Source: Planctomycetaceae bacterium UBA2972 (GTDB taxonomy: Bacteria; Planctomycetota; Planctomycetia; Pirellulales; Pirellulaceae). Taken from it: DNA of 40,770 bases. The translations under genes were made by a program, and so were the position numbers. Under the pieces are notes generated by a model, which worked only from the letters and a program-made list of their open reading frames with translations, was not told where the DNA came from and did not search any database. Below, piece after piece: positions 9,288 through 17,826 of the stretch. How positions within the stretch are numbered: the first letter of the stretch is position 1; every line of letters begins with the position of its first letter. The DNA is taken from NCBI GenBank assembly GCA_002348315.1, contig DEAW01000070.1, positions 1 to 40,770 on the forward strand, read 5' to 3'.

Positions 9288-11186
9288 ATGGAACACCCGA
9301 TTCTATCTAATCTGCAATCACCACTGGAATTGCATGAGATGTCGGTAGCTGAACTCAATGAAACAGCTACAGAGATCTGTGATGTCATGTGTGATTTATT
9401 GAGTGAACGCTCGGCTCACTTCGCCTCCAATCTCGGCGTCGTCGAACTCTGTCTGGCTTTACATAGCATTTTCGACTTCAGTCAGGACAGACTCATTTGG
9501 GATACGGGGCATCAGATTTACCCACACAAACTGATAACGGGTCGTTATCACCAGTTTAAATCGATTCGCACGAAGCAGGGATTGATGGGGTATCCCAATC
9601 CGGCGGAAAGTGAATACGACCTGTTCATGACCGGGCATGCCGGGGCAAGCGTCTCAACCGCTCAGGGGCTACACAGCGGTGACGTTCTTGCCGGCCGGGC
9701 TGATCGCAAGGCGGTTGCCGTCATAGGTGACGGCGCGTTTCCATCCGGTGTAGTCTATGAAGCGATGAACAATGCCGAAGGGAATTTGTTAGTGGTGCTC
9801 AACGACAATGAGATGTCGATTTGCCCCCGAGTCGGTGGTGTCGCATCCTATCTGGATCGACTGCGTAACTCGATCTACCCGTCGTTAAAATCAGGAATCC
9901 AAAAGGTGCTTGGTAAAGTGCCGTTGGTGGGCGACCCGGCGGAACGATTCTTAGCTCAGATGAAGGAAGCGGTCAAAGCCGGATTTCATGGCGGTATGTT
10001 GTTTGAGGAATTGGGTTTTCAGTACCTCGGACCGATTGATGGCCACGACATTGGCCTGATGCGTAAGTACCTTCAAATGGTTAGTGAGATTCACGAACCT
10101 GTCTTATTGCATGTCGTGACTCAGAAAGGTCACGGATTTCAGCCCGCCGAAGAGGATCCTCGTACCTTTCATGCTCCACCGGTCTTTGAGCGAGTGGAAG
10201 GCAAAGCTGTATTTCAAGAGAGAAGTAGCAGCACGGGACTGCTTAACTATACGAACCATGCGCGGGATGCCATTGAGCAGCAGATGACTCAGCGGGACGA
10301 TGTGACCTGCATGACCGCTGCTATGTGTCAGGGCAATAAACTGGAAGCTGTGCGGGACAGATTTCCCGAGCGATTCTTTGACGTTGGAATCTGTGAAGGC
10401 CATGCGGTGGCTTTTGCCGGTGGCCAATGCAAAGCGGGTGCTCGACCGATTGTGGCGATTTACAGCACTTTCCTGCAACGCAGTTATGATCATATTTTTC
10501 AGGAAGTTTGCCTGCAGGATTTACCAGTCACATTTATGCTTGACCGGGCCGGGTTAGCAGGTCCTGACGGGCCAACCCATCACGGAGTGTTCGACCTGGG
10601 ATACCTGCGTGTCTTCCCCAACATTTCCATTATGGCTCCGGCTGACCAGCACGATATGCGGTTGATGCTGGAGTTTGCGTTGAATCACGATTCCCCCACG
10701 GCCATCCGCTACCCGAAGGGAGTTTCACCGGAGATTGCCCGGGAACCCGCGGCTGTGGAATACGGGAAATCGGAAGTACTCTCCACAGGTAAGGACGGCA
10801 CGATTTTGGCATTGGGTGCGATGGTGGAACCAAGTTTAAAGGCTGCTGAAAAACTACAAGCTGACGGTTTGGACGTAGGTGTCGTGAACGCCCGGTTCGT
10901 GAAACCTCTGGACGAACACGTGATGACCGATGTGTTGCGAAATAGTCCCTTTGTCGTGACGGTTGAAGAGGCTGCCTTGATAGGAGGCTTTGGTTCGGCG
11001 GTGTTGGAATTCGCGGCAGAACGACGTCTCAATACATCGCATGTTTGTCGGCTTGGAATTCCGGATATCTTTGTCGAACACGGCGAACGCAGTGAACTCT
11101 TACGTGACCTCGGTTTGGATGCTGATGGTGTTTATCGAGCGTGCAAGGACATGGCACAGGACACTGCAGATATGGAGACGGTCTAG
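9288..11186 (+). CDS. dxs: 1-deoxy-D-xylulose-5-phosphate synthase
   Basis: Dxs is the thiamine-diphosphate enzyme that starts the MEP isoprenoid pathway from pyruvate and glyceraldehyde 3-phosphate. The N-terminal domain has WDTGHQIYPHKLITGR, TGHAGASVSTAQGL, and the cofactor motif GDGAFPSGVVYEAMNNA...NDNEMSI. The transketolase pyrimidine-binding domain contains FDVGICEGHAVAFAGG with the catalytic Glu, and DRAGLAGPDGPTHHGVFDL. A transketolase C-terminal domain follows. Length (632) is typical. Together with the adjacent prenyl synthase it supplies isoprenoids. Confidence 0.97.
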   Translation: MEHPILSNLQSPLELHEMSVAELNETATEICDVMCDLLSERSAHFASNLGVVELCLALHSIFDFSQDRLIWDTGHQIYPHKLITGRYHQFKSIRTKQGLMGYPNPAESEYDLFMTGHAGASVSTAQGLHSGDVLAGRADRKAVAVIGDGAFPSGVVYEAMNNAEGNLLVVLNDNEMSICPRVGGVASYLDRLRNSIYPSLKSGIQKVLGKVPLVGDPAERFLAQMKEAVKAGFHGGMLFEELGFQYLGPIDGHDIGLMRKYLQMVSEIHEPVLLHVVTQKGHGFQPAEEDPRTFHAPPVFERVEGKAVFQERSSSTGLLNYTNHARDAIEQQMTQRDDVTCMTAAMCQGNKLEAVRDRFPERFFDVGICEGHAVAFAGGQCKAGARPIVAIYSTFLQRSYDHIFQEVCLQDLPVTFMLDRAGLAGPDGPTHHGVFDLGYLRVFPNISIMAPADQHDMRLMLEFALNHDSPTAIRYPKGVSPEIAREPAAVEYGKSEVLSTGKDGTILALGAMVEPSLKAAEKLQADGLDVGVVNARFVKPLDEHVMTDVLRNSPFVVTVEEAALIGGFGSAVLEFAAERRLNTSHVCRLGIPDIFVEHGERSELLRDLGLDADGVYRACKDMAQDTADMETV

Positions 11187-11225
11187 CTTCAGTGGATTTC
11201 CGCGTAGCCAGGCAGAGCCTGAATC

Positions 11226-12080
11226 ATGTCACAACCTCAAGCAGCAACTTGGATCGATGCCGGCCGTAAGCCGCGTGTGCTTGTTTGTGGCGGAGCCTCC
11301 AATGCCGGTAGTCAGGAAGCAGAGGCGCTTGTTCGAGAACAGATTGCGGAATATTTCGAAGAGGTGGAAGAGGCCTCTCAAGCCGATCTGGCAATTGTTC
11401 TTGGAGGTGACGGCTCGATTTTGCGAGCCTCACGCGAATTGAGTATTGTTGGCTTGCCTGTCGTCGGAGTCAATCTAGGCCGTTTAGGGTTTCTGGCATC
11501 CGTGTCGCCTAATGAAATTGAACAGGCTTTTAGCGATGTAGTCGCTGGAAATTGTCGCATTGTCGAGCATTTAATGTTGCAATGTACGGTCCTGCGTGAC
11601 GGGCAACAGGTAGCCTCGGCGATCGGACTGAATGAAGCAGCGTTGCTGCGTGGAGCTCCTTTTTCGATCCTTGATATCGACCTTCATGTAGACGGTGAAT
11701 TAGCGACGACTTTTAGTTGTGACGGATTGATTATTTCCACACCCGTGGGCTCGACAGCGCACAGTTTATCGGCTGGTGGTCCGATTTTGCGTAAAACTCT
11801 GGATGCCTTTGTTATCTCCGCGATAAGCCCTCACACGCTCACGGTTCGACCTGTGGTGGACTCGTCTAATCGAATCTACGAAATGATCCTGCGGGCAACT
11901 TCGGCTGAAACGGCTGTTGCCGTGGACGGTAAAGTGATCGCGGATGTCACTCAGCAGGATGTGATTCGTGTTGAAAAAGCCTCGCAACCGTTTTTGATGA
12001 TCGAAGTTGACGGGCAAAATGATTATCGAAGTTTGCGTGAGAAGCTGGATTGGGGTGGTCGTATTCGCCATAAAAAATAA
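11226..12080 (+). CDS. nadK: NAD kinase
   Basis: NadK phosphorylates NAD to NADP in the cytoplasm. The diagnostic GGDGSILRASRE motif is at about residues 59-70, followed by the NLGRLGFLAS motif and the DGLIISTPVGSTAHSLSAGGPI block that forms the NAD site. The 284-residue length is typical. The start at 11226 gives the expected N-terminal RKPRVLVCGG strand. It is 40 nt after dxs and probably in the same transcript; NADPH demand of the MEP pathway makes the pairing sensible. Confidence 0.95.
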   Translation: MSQPQAATWIDAGRKPRVLVCGGASNAGSQEAEALVREQIAEYFEEVEEASQADLAIVLGGDGSILRASRELSIVGLPVVGVNLGRLGFLASVSPNEIEQAFSDVVAGNCRIVEHLMLQCTVLRDGQQVASAIGLNEAALLRGAPFSILDIDLHVDGELATTFSCDGLIISTPVGSTAHSLSAGGPILRKTLDAFVISAISPHTLTVRPVVDSSNRIYEMILRATSAETAVAVDGKVIADVTQQDVIRVEKASQPFLMIEVDGQNDYRSLREKLDWGGRIRHKK

Positions 12081-12146
12081 CAATAAAGGCTCTCGAATGG
12101 ATTCGAGTAACGAAATGTAATTGTGGAGTGTGCAGGGAGGCATATG

Positions 12147-13088
12147 ATGACTGTGGCGAAAACCGGATTAATGGTATTTCTGTTCGCGGTATTTCTGATT
12201 CCGGGGATATCAACAAACGCCCATGCTCAGGGGCAGGATCTGGAAAAACAGCTGCAACAGGCAGCTGCCGCCGCAACAGGTGAATCGGCAACTGCTAAAA
12301 AATATCACCTGCAATATAAACTTCAGCAAGGCGAGTCCATTCGTTCCCGGATTGTACATCTGGTTTCGATGGATACGAAGATTGATGGGGAATTTGAGAA
12401 CCTTAAATCTCGTAGTGTTTCGACTAGAGTGTTTCAGGTACAAGCAGTGGATGGTGAGGGAAATATCACACTTACTCATCTGGTTGAAGATGCTGAACTT
12501 TGGCAGAAAGTGACCGGAAAAGAAGAAGTCCGTTATAACAGCAAGACAGATGAGGTCGTGCCGGAAAGTTACGAACGGCTTGCTGAGTCGATTGGTAAAC
12601 CGCTGGCTGTCATTAAGGTCAATCCAGCAGGTAAGATTCTCACTCGAGAAGACTCGGTCGTTCAGTTCAACCCGGGAATTGGAGTCTTGCTGCCGCGACT
12701 TCCGGATTATCCGATTGCAATTGGACAAAAATGGTATACGCCTGAATCGGTTCGTATACGTACAAAGGATGGTCGAGTGAAGACCATCAAACTTCGCAAG
12801 TTGTACACGCTAACGAAGGTCTCCAACCAACTGGCAACGATTACAGTCAAAACCCAGTTACTCACTCCGGTTCAGGATGTGAAAGTCAAAAGCCAACTCA
12901 TGCAACGAATGCAGCATGGTGAATTGCAATTTGATTTAGCGGCTGGCAGAATCTACTCATCACGAATGGAACTGGATGAACGGGTTGTCGGGTTCAATGG
13001 AGCGGCAAGTATGATTCACTATCTCTCCAGGATGACCGAGCAGTTAGTTAAGCCCGCGCCTTCCTCCAAAGACGTCTCTGTACGTTGA
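12147..13088 (+). CDS. Secreted protein of unknown function
   Basis: I do not recognise a catalytic family. The protein begins with a clear signal peptide (MTVAKTGLMVFLFAVFLIPG then an AHA-QG cleavage site). The mature part is beta-rich, without cysteines, and has regularly spaced Lys/Arg and Thr/Val; the overall pattern resembles secreted DUF6263-like proteins of planctomycetes, but I cannot confirm that. I chose the second of two adjacent ATGs (12144 and 12147) because AGGGAGG ends at 12140. A longer GTG-initiated reading at 12123 would put non-hydrophobic residues ahead of the signal. The stop is 20 nt before the next gene, so the pair is likely cotranscribed. Confidence 0.75.
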   Translation: MTVAKTGLMVFLFAVFLIPGISTNAHAQGQDLEKQLQQAAAAATGESATAKKYHLQYKLQQGESIRSRIVHLVSMDTKIDGEFENLKSRSVSTRVFQVQAVDGEGNITLTHLVEDAELWQKVTGKEEVRYNSKTDEVVPESYERLAESIGKPLAVIKVNPAGKILTREDSVVQFNPGIGVLLPRLPDYPIAIGQKWYTPESVRIRTKDGRVKTIKLRKLYTLTKVSNQLATITVKTQLLTPVQDVKVKSQLMQRMQHGELQFDLAAGRIYSSRMELDERVVGFNGAASMIHYLSRMTEQLVKPAPSSKDVSVR

Positions 13089-13107
13089 TTTGAAAAGGGA
13101 GATCAGT

Positions 13108-14277
13108 TTGCGAGCTCTCTCCGCTCGAAACGTGATGGCACTCGGCCTCCTGTTCGTTGGGTTCTGGCCGATGGCCTCTGAGGCTGTCGATAAACTGCGT
13201 GTCGAGAGTCATGGCGAAGTCGTCCTGTTAGAAGGGCGACTATGGGATTCTGGTGATCCAACTCGATTGTTGCTTCAGCGAGCCGACAATCGACTGCAAA
13301 AAGTGGAAGTCACGGATGTGCTGGAGCGATCTAAAGACGCGACCCGATTGGTTATGCATTCTCGGGCTCAGCTGACAGCGGCTCTCAAACAGGAGTTTGG
13401 CGATAACTTTCAAATCCATGCAACGTCGCACTATGTCATCTGTTTTAACACCGTACCGGAGTATGCTCGCTGGGTAGGATCATTACTGGAACGCCTGTAT
13501 CGTGGGTTTTATGGCCACTGGGACAAACGCCGTGCTGCATTGACTCCTTCCACTGCTCCTCTGGTCGTTGTGATTCACCGAAATCAGCAGTCGTTTCTAA
13601 AACACGTGGAAGGTGATTTGGGAGAGACGGCTGAGTTTATTCCCGGGTATTACAATCAGGAGTCCAACCGCGTCAATCTCTACGATTTATCACGTTTAAG
13701 TGAGCGGCAGGAGCAGTTGGCCGTTCAGGGCGTGCGTTCAGGCAGTCCCGCTGTTCAGATTCAGCGAGTGTTAGATCACCCGACGGCTGAAAGGAATGTG
13801 GCCACGATCATTCACGAAGGGACACATCAGCTATGCTTCAATAGTGGGATGATGAGGCGGCTTTCCTACACACCTTTGTGGTTAAGTGAAGGGATGGCCA
13901 TCTATTTTGAAACGCCTCAGTTAAGTAGCCCTAAAGGATGGACGACGATCGGTGGTATCAATCGCTATAGTTTGAATTACTACAAGTTATTGGAACGAGA
14001 TGGAAAACTGCTCAAATTTGATGAGATTATCAGTTCGGATGATGTGTTTCGTTCGGGAAAAACAGTGCGGGCTGCCTACGCTCAGTCCTGGGCATTAAAT
14101 TACTTTTTGCAAAAGACAAAGCCGCAACAGTACCAGGATTTTCTCAAGCTACAACGATTGCATGTGCCACTTCAGCAACTCAGTGCTAAACAGCGTCAAG
14201 TGATGTTCACGGAGGCTTTTGGAGCCAGCCTGACACAAATTGAAAACCAAATGCGGGTGTATTTTTCTAAACTTTGA
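13108..14277 (+). CDS. Exported DUF1570-type putative metallopeptidase
   Basis: The protein has a signal peptide (LGLLFVGFWPMASEA) and a zinc-peptidase-like core. HEGTH is at about residues 236-240, with a downstream WLSEGMAIYFE whose Glu (about 261) is placed as the third ligand in gluzincins. This layout is that of the planctomycete DUF1570 family. Proteolytic activity is inferred, not shown. The TTG start at 13108 is preferred because AAGGGAG lies 6 nt upstream; an in-frame TTG at 13090 lies almost on the preceding stop and has no such site. The N-terminal region (about 30-70) is a small beta domain typical of these secreted proteins. Confidence 0.75.
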   Translation: MRALSARNVMALGLLFVGFWPMASEAVDKLRVESHGEVVLLEGRLWDSGDPTRLLLQRADNRLQKVEVTDVLERSKDATRLVMHSRAQLTAALKQEFGDNFQIHATSHYVICFNTVPEYARWVGSLLERLYRGFYGHWDKRRAALTPSTAPLVVVIHRNQQSFLKHVEGDLGETAEFIPGYYNQESNRVNLYDLSRLSERQEQLAVQGVRSGSPAVQIQRVLDHPTAERNVATIIHEGTHQLCFNSGMMRRLSYTPLWLSEGMAIYFETPQLSSPKGWTTIGGINRYSLNYYKLLERDGKLLKFDEIISSDDVFRSGKTVRAAYAQSWALNYFLQKTKPQQYQDFLKLQRLHVPLQQLSAKQRQVMFTEAFGASLTQIENQMRVYFSKL

Positions 14278-14324
14278 TTAGAGTTTATTTGCGTTAGAGT
14301 CTGCCCGGAGCAAACACAAAGCTT

Positions 14325-14386
14325 GTATCGAGAACGCTCGATACGTAAGATAAAGCATTAGTAAATCTGCAGCGAATGGTCGCTGT
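14325..14386 (+). promoter_or_regulatory. Two hairpins in the leader of the oxidoreductase gene
   Basis: GTATCGAG/CTCGATAC (14325-14344, AACG loop) is an 8-bp perfect stem. CAGCGA/TCGCTG with an ATGG loop lies at about 14371-14386. They lie in the 130-bp gap before the Gfo/Idh/MocA gene, whose ATG has an ideal AAGGAG. The second is followed by TTTCATT, so it could attenuate read-through. No known riboswitch was recognised. Confidence 0.35.
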
Positions 14387-14407
14387 TTCATTCATAAGGA
14401 GAATACG

Positions 14408-15703
14408 ATGTCGTCAAAGGAGACACCTCGTAAAACAGATAATAGTCGTCGCAATTTCCTCAAGACGTCTGCTGTGGTTGGAGGGGCTGCTGCCACTTCG
14501 TTTACTGCCGCTAACGCTGTCCACGCACAGGGCAGCGATATCCTCAAGGTTGGTTTGATCGGATGTGGTGGTCGAGGCACGGGAGCCGCTGTCAACGCCA
14601 TGCGTGCCGAAGATAATCTGCGGTTAACTGCGATGGCCGATGTGTTTGGCGATCGTCTGGAGCATTCCCGGAATATTCTGGAGCGTCAAATTGGCGATAA
14701 GTTTGCCGTGACTGAAGAAACCAGTTACACGGGCTTTGATGGCTATAAAGAATTGATGGCAGGCGATGTCGACGTTGTTCTTCTTTGTACACCTCCCCAT
14801 TTTCGCCCAGCTCATATTGAAGAAGCCGTAAAGCAAAACAAACACGTCTTCTGTGAAAAACCAGTCGCGACAGATGCTGTCGGTGTTCGTCAGGTCATGG
14901 ACGCAGTGCGTGTGGCCAAAGAGAAAGATCTAAACGTTGTTTCAGGGCTTTGCTGGCGTTATGACTACGGCGTGCGAGCTGTGATGGAGCAGATCAAGAG
15001 CGGAGCGATTGGCGATATTCAATCCATTCAGGAGAACTATCTTACCGGTACGTTATGGCACCGGGGGCGTAAGGAAGACTGGAGTGAAATGGAGTACCAG
15101 GTGCGCAACTGGCTGTACTTCACCTGGTTGTCAGGCGACCATATTGTGGAACAGCATATCCACAGCCTCGACAAAGCGATGTGGCTGATGGATGACGTCC
15201 CACCGGTCAAGGCAACCGGATTGGGTGGACGCCAGCAACGTGTTGACGAGCAATGGGGTCATGGCTATGATCACTTCGCCGTTTGCTATGAATGGGAAAA
15301 TGGTGCCAAGACCTATTCCTACACTCGCCAGCAGTCGGGTTGCTCGAATAACGTGGAAGATTACGTGATGGGTACTAAGGGGTCCGCAAAGATCCTGCGA
15401 CATTCCATCGAAGTGGGTGGTGAAGAAACCTTCCGCTATCGTGGTCCTAAGCCGAGTATGTACGATGTGGAACACAAAGAACTATTTGCTGCAATTCGCA
15501 GTGGTGACACCATCAATAACGGTGATTACATGTGTTCCAGTACTCTGATGGCCATCCTGGGACGTGAAGTCTGTTACACAGGTCAAACGATCACCTGGGA
15601 TCAGATGCTGAATTCAGAAAAAGACTTGTCACCGGCTGTTTATCAGTGGGGCGACGTGGAAGTTCCCAAGGTTGCCATTCCTGGTAAAACGGAATTTGTT
15701 TAA
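14408..15703 (+). CDS. Tat-exported Gfo/Idh/MocA family oxidoreductase
   Basis: The protein starts with a twin-arginine signal, SRRNFLKTSAVVGGAAATSF, ending near an AHAQG cleavage site. A Rossmann domain follows with VGLIGCGGRGTGAAVNAM (NAD(P) binding) and the CEKPVA motif (about 145-150) carrying the usual catalytic Lys. The C-terminal alpha/beta domain contains DHIVEQHIHSLDKAMWL with the His pair expected for sugar-type substrates. Such exported dehydrogenases are numerous in planctomycetes and are usually assigned to carbohydrate metabolism; the substrate here is unknown. AAGGAGAATACG precedes the ATG. A strong terminator follows. Confidence 0.9.
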   Translation: MSSKETPRKTDNSRRNFLKTSAVVGGAAATSFTAANAVHAQGSDILKVGLIGCGGRGTGAAVNAMRAEDNLRLTAMADVFGDRLEHSRNILERQIGDKFAVTEETSYTGFDGYKELMAGDVDVVLLCTPPHFRPAHIEEAVKQNKHVFCEKPVATDAVGVRQVMDAVRVAKEKDLNVVSGLCWRYDYGVRAVMEQIKSGAIGDIQSIQENYLTGTLWHRGRKEDWSEMEYQVRNWLYFTWLSGDHIVEQHIHSLDKAMWLMDDVPPVKATGLGGRQQRVDEQWGHGYDHFAVCYEWENGAKTYSYTRQQSGCSNNVEDYVMGTKGSAKILRHSIEVGGEETFRYRGPKPSMYDVEHKELFAAIRSGDTINNGDYMCSSTLMAILGREVCYTGQTITWDQMLNSEKDLSPAVYQWGDVEVPKVAIPGKTEFV

Positions 15704-15730
15704 GTCTTTATCCCAGCATTCAAAAATCCA

Positions 15731-15769
15731 AAAGCCTCGTTCGACAGTAAACTCGGACGAGGCTTTTTT
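15731..15769 (+). terminator. Bidirectional intrinsic terminator
   Basis: A 10-bp perfect stem AAAGCCTCGT/ACGAGGCTTT with a 16-nt loop ends in a T run on the plus strand and a shorter T run on the minus strand. It lies between the convergent oxidoreductase gene and dnaA and probably ends both transcripts. Confidence 0.85.
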
Positions 15770-15803
15770 GATTTAAATAGAAAGCGTGTAAACAGCCGCG
15801 TGT

Positions 15804-17204
15804 TTACGTTCCAAATTGGGCTTCACAGCGTCTGAGTGCCTCAGAAACTTTGCATTGGCCATGCGGATGAGTGATCCAGGAATCATTTTCGATCCAATGA
15901 CTAACTCGCTGCTGAGCGGAGATCACTGTATTGTGAGCTCGTTTGCCGAAATAGTCGCCAATTTCTGAGTAGGCTGCACGGGTGTACTTTCTGGCCAGCC
16001 ACATGGCCAGCATACGTGGCTGGCTGATGCTCTTGGCTTTGGCGGTGGATTTGAGCTTCTTCCTATCGACACCAAACACTTCACATACGGCCTGCTCAAT
16101 ATCTGTGATACGCACATTCCGGCGAGGCTTGTCGAATAAATCGGCCAACTGCCTGTCTGCTTCTTCCAATGTCATTGTGGACTGAGCCAGTTGTTGCAGG
16201 ACGCCAATCCGATTGATCGCTCCCTGAATATGACGAGCATCAGGGTGGACACGTTCCACCAGCATATTAAGCACAGCAGAGTCAATTTGCAGACCCAGAT
16301 GCTGGCAGTATTGATAAGCGATTTCCTGTCGCATACTGAAATCAGGCGATTCGATTCCGCAGACCAGTCCACTCGACATACGTGCCACCAGGTCCGATCC
16401 GAGTCCGTGAATTTCCGTGGGAGACATCTTGGCCGAAAACACAAGCTGCTTACCACTGCGGATGAGTGTGTCGACGGTATAGTGAAACTCGATCATGGTC
16501 GCCTGTTTACCGACAAAGAATTCAATATCGTCGATGATGAGGACTTCCACATCACGGTGTTTCCGCCTAAATGTAGGCAAACCATTGCCCTGCAGCGATT
16601 CCAAAAAATGAGTTGTGAATTGTTCTGCGGTCAAATAAACCGCCTGCCCCGCCTTTACTCGACTGCGGTACTTGTTCCAGATGGACTGGAGTAAGTGTGA
16701 CTTTCCACTGCCTGACGGTCCGTGGATAAACAAAGGGGAAATCGTACCGGGCCGATCGAGCATGGACTTGGCAGCACTAACGGCGATTTGATTGGCTGGC
16801 CCAACAACAAGATTGAGTAAGCCCGCAGGAGGCCTGTGTTTAGGAATGGGTTGAGTGGCCGGCGTTAGCTGGATTTGTTTGATCTGTTGGACTTGCCGAT
16901 CCGAGTCCGATGGTTGGGCTGATGCGTTGGCAATGTCGCTGTGAGAGGATTCCGGTGCGTCAATTAGGAATGATAGTTCCAACTGACTTTGGGAAAGTGA
17001 CGTCAGGATATCCTGCAATTTGGACTGATAAACGCGTTTGAGTCGTTCGGCGTTGAAGCTATTCGGAGCGCACAGGCTCAGCGTGGTTCCTGACAGGCTC
17101 CACGTTACTGATTGATCGAACCAGATGTCGAATTTGTCTTGCCCAATTTCGTCGACCAATCTTTTCCTGATGGTCGCGATGAGGGTCATGTCGTCCTTGG
17201 TCAC
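15804..17204 (-). CDS. dnaA: Chromosomal replication initiator protein DnaA
   Basis: DnaA binds DnaA boxes and opens the origin. All parts are present in 466 residues. Domain I is an N-terminal domain with IRKRLVDEIGQDKFDIWFDQ; a Gln/Ser-rich linker follows. The AAA+ core has Walker A GPSGSGKSHLLQ, Walker B VLIIDDIEFF and an RMSSGLVCGIESPD sensor region. The DNA-binding domain IV has SEIGDYFGKRAHNTVISAQQRV. Domain IV reads AHNTV where DHTTV is the common form, a modest deviation in the box-contact helix. dnaN is not adjacent, so this is not the classical dnaA-dnaN arrangement. A second dnaA elsewhere cannot be excluded. Confidence 0.92.
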   Translation of the reverse strand: MTKDDMTLIATIRKRLVDEIGQDKFDIWFDQSVTWSLSGTTLSLCAPNSFNAERLKRVYQSKLQDILTSLSQSQLELSFLIDAPESSHSDIANASAQPSDSDRQVQQIKQIQLTPATQPIPKHRPPAGLLNLVVGPANQIAVSAAKSMLDRPGTISPLFIHGPSGSGKSHLLQSIWNKYRSRVKAGQAVYLTAEQFTTHFLESLQGNGLPTFRRKHRDVEVLIIDDIEFFVGKQATMIEFHYTVDTLIRSGKQLVFSAKMSPTEIHGLGSDLVARMSSGLVCGIESPDFSMRQEIAYQYCQHLGLQIDSAVLNMLVERVHPDARHIQGAINRIGVLQQLAQSTMTLEEADRQLADLFDKPRRNVRITDIEQAVCEVFGVDRKKLKSTAKAKSISQPRMLAMWLARKYTRAAYSEIGDYFGKRAHNTVISAQQRVSHWIENDSWITHPHGQCKVSEALRRCEAQFGT

Positions 17205-17826
17205 GTTTTTATATTCCTTTAAACGCTTTCAGCTTCCACCGAAACCATCTTGGTTTCGACGCCATTTGAATCCTTGAGGGCTCTAAGCCATCCCGAACCA
17301 ATCAAGGTTCTTCAGGATTCAGGCGATGCTGAAAAACGCATAATCACCGAATCATCTTTGGAACTCGAGTGTTTTTCCCGGTCGCTAGAGACCACTGAAA
17401 ACAGTCGGTTCTTTCCCCATTCGGCAAGTTAGCATTCCTGCTGGTTGATGAGTGGGAACCGATTGTAATCCTGCTAGCACTCGATTCAAAGTGTTTTAAA
17501 AACAAAGAGCCAAAAGGCTCTTGATTGACGGTAAAAACAGTGTTTTCGTCGTCTGAAAAGTTTCCCGTTCGACGGTGGAAAAACTGTCGACAAGGTGACG
17601 ATAACTGTCGTTACGTTCAACGTCTGACGTCCGTTTCCGGATTTGGTGGGCATCTTGCCCGGAAAGCGTCTTGAAGAAATTCAAAAACAGCGATTATCCG
17701 CTTTTGAATTATATCGGAATTGGATTCTGAAAGAACCAAGCTGCCATGAAATTGCCGTGATTCGGCAAAGGTTTCTCAAGCAAACTCCTCTCGAGGGGGA
17801 TTGGCGAAGGTGAATCCCGCGATGGA
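17205..17826. promoter_or_regulatory. 622-bp non-coding region upstream of dnaA
   Basis: No convincing gene is present. Visible structures near dnaA are an 8-bp hairpin CGAAACCA/TGGTTTCG (17240-17258) and a nested pair, GAATCCT/AGGATTC (17268-17320) enclosing GAACC/GGTTC. Farther upstream are a minus-strand terminator-like hairpin (17505-17522) and 9-mers at 17574, 17585 and 17596 spaced exactly 11 bp that are loosely like DnaA boxes. The region probably holds the dnaA promoter. It could include a replication origin, but I found no DnaA box within one mismatch of TTATCCACA and no marked AT-rich unwinding element. Confidence 0.4.
17496..17522 (-). terminator. Minus-strand intrinsic terminator upstream of dnaA
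   Basis: Read on the minus strand, AAGAGCC-TTTT-GGCTCTT (17522 to 17505) forms a 7-bp perfect stem followed by TGTTTTT. It lies about 300 nt downstream of the stop of the minus-strand membrane protein gene and would insulate dnaA from read-through. Confidence 0.6.

Noticed and set aside
17496..17684. 62-codon minus-strand ORF in the dnaA upstream region
   Set aside because: Its 3' end runs through the terminator-like hairpin at 17505-17522, it has no ribosome site that I can see, and its composition is not protein-like.
17205..17826. Definite oriC call
   Set aside because: No DnaA box within one mismatch, no evident AT-rich unwinding element, and dnaN is not adjacent. Kept only as a possibility.
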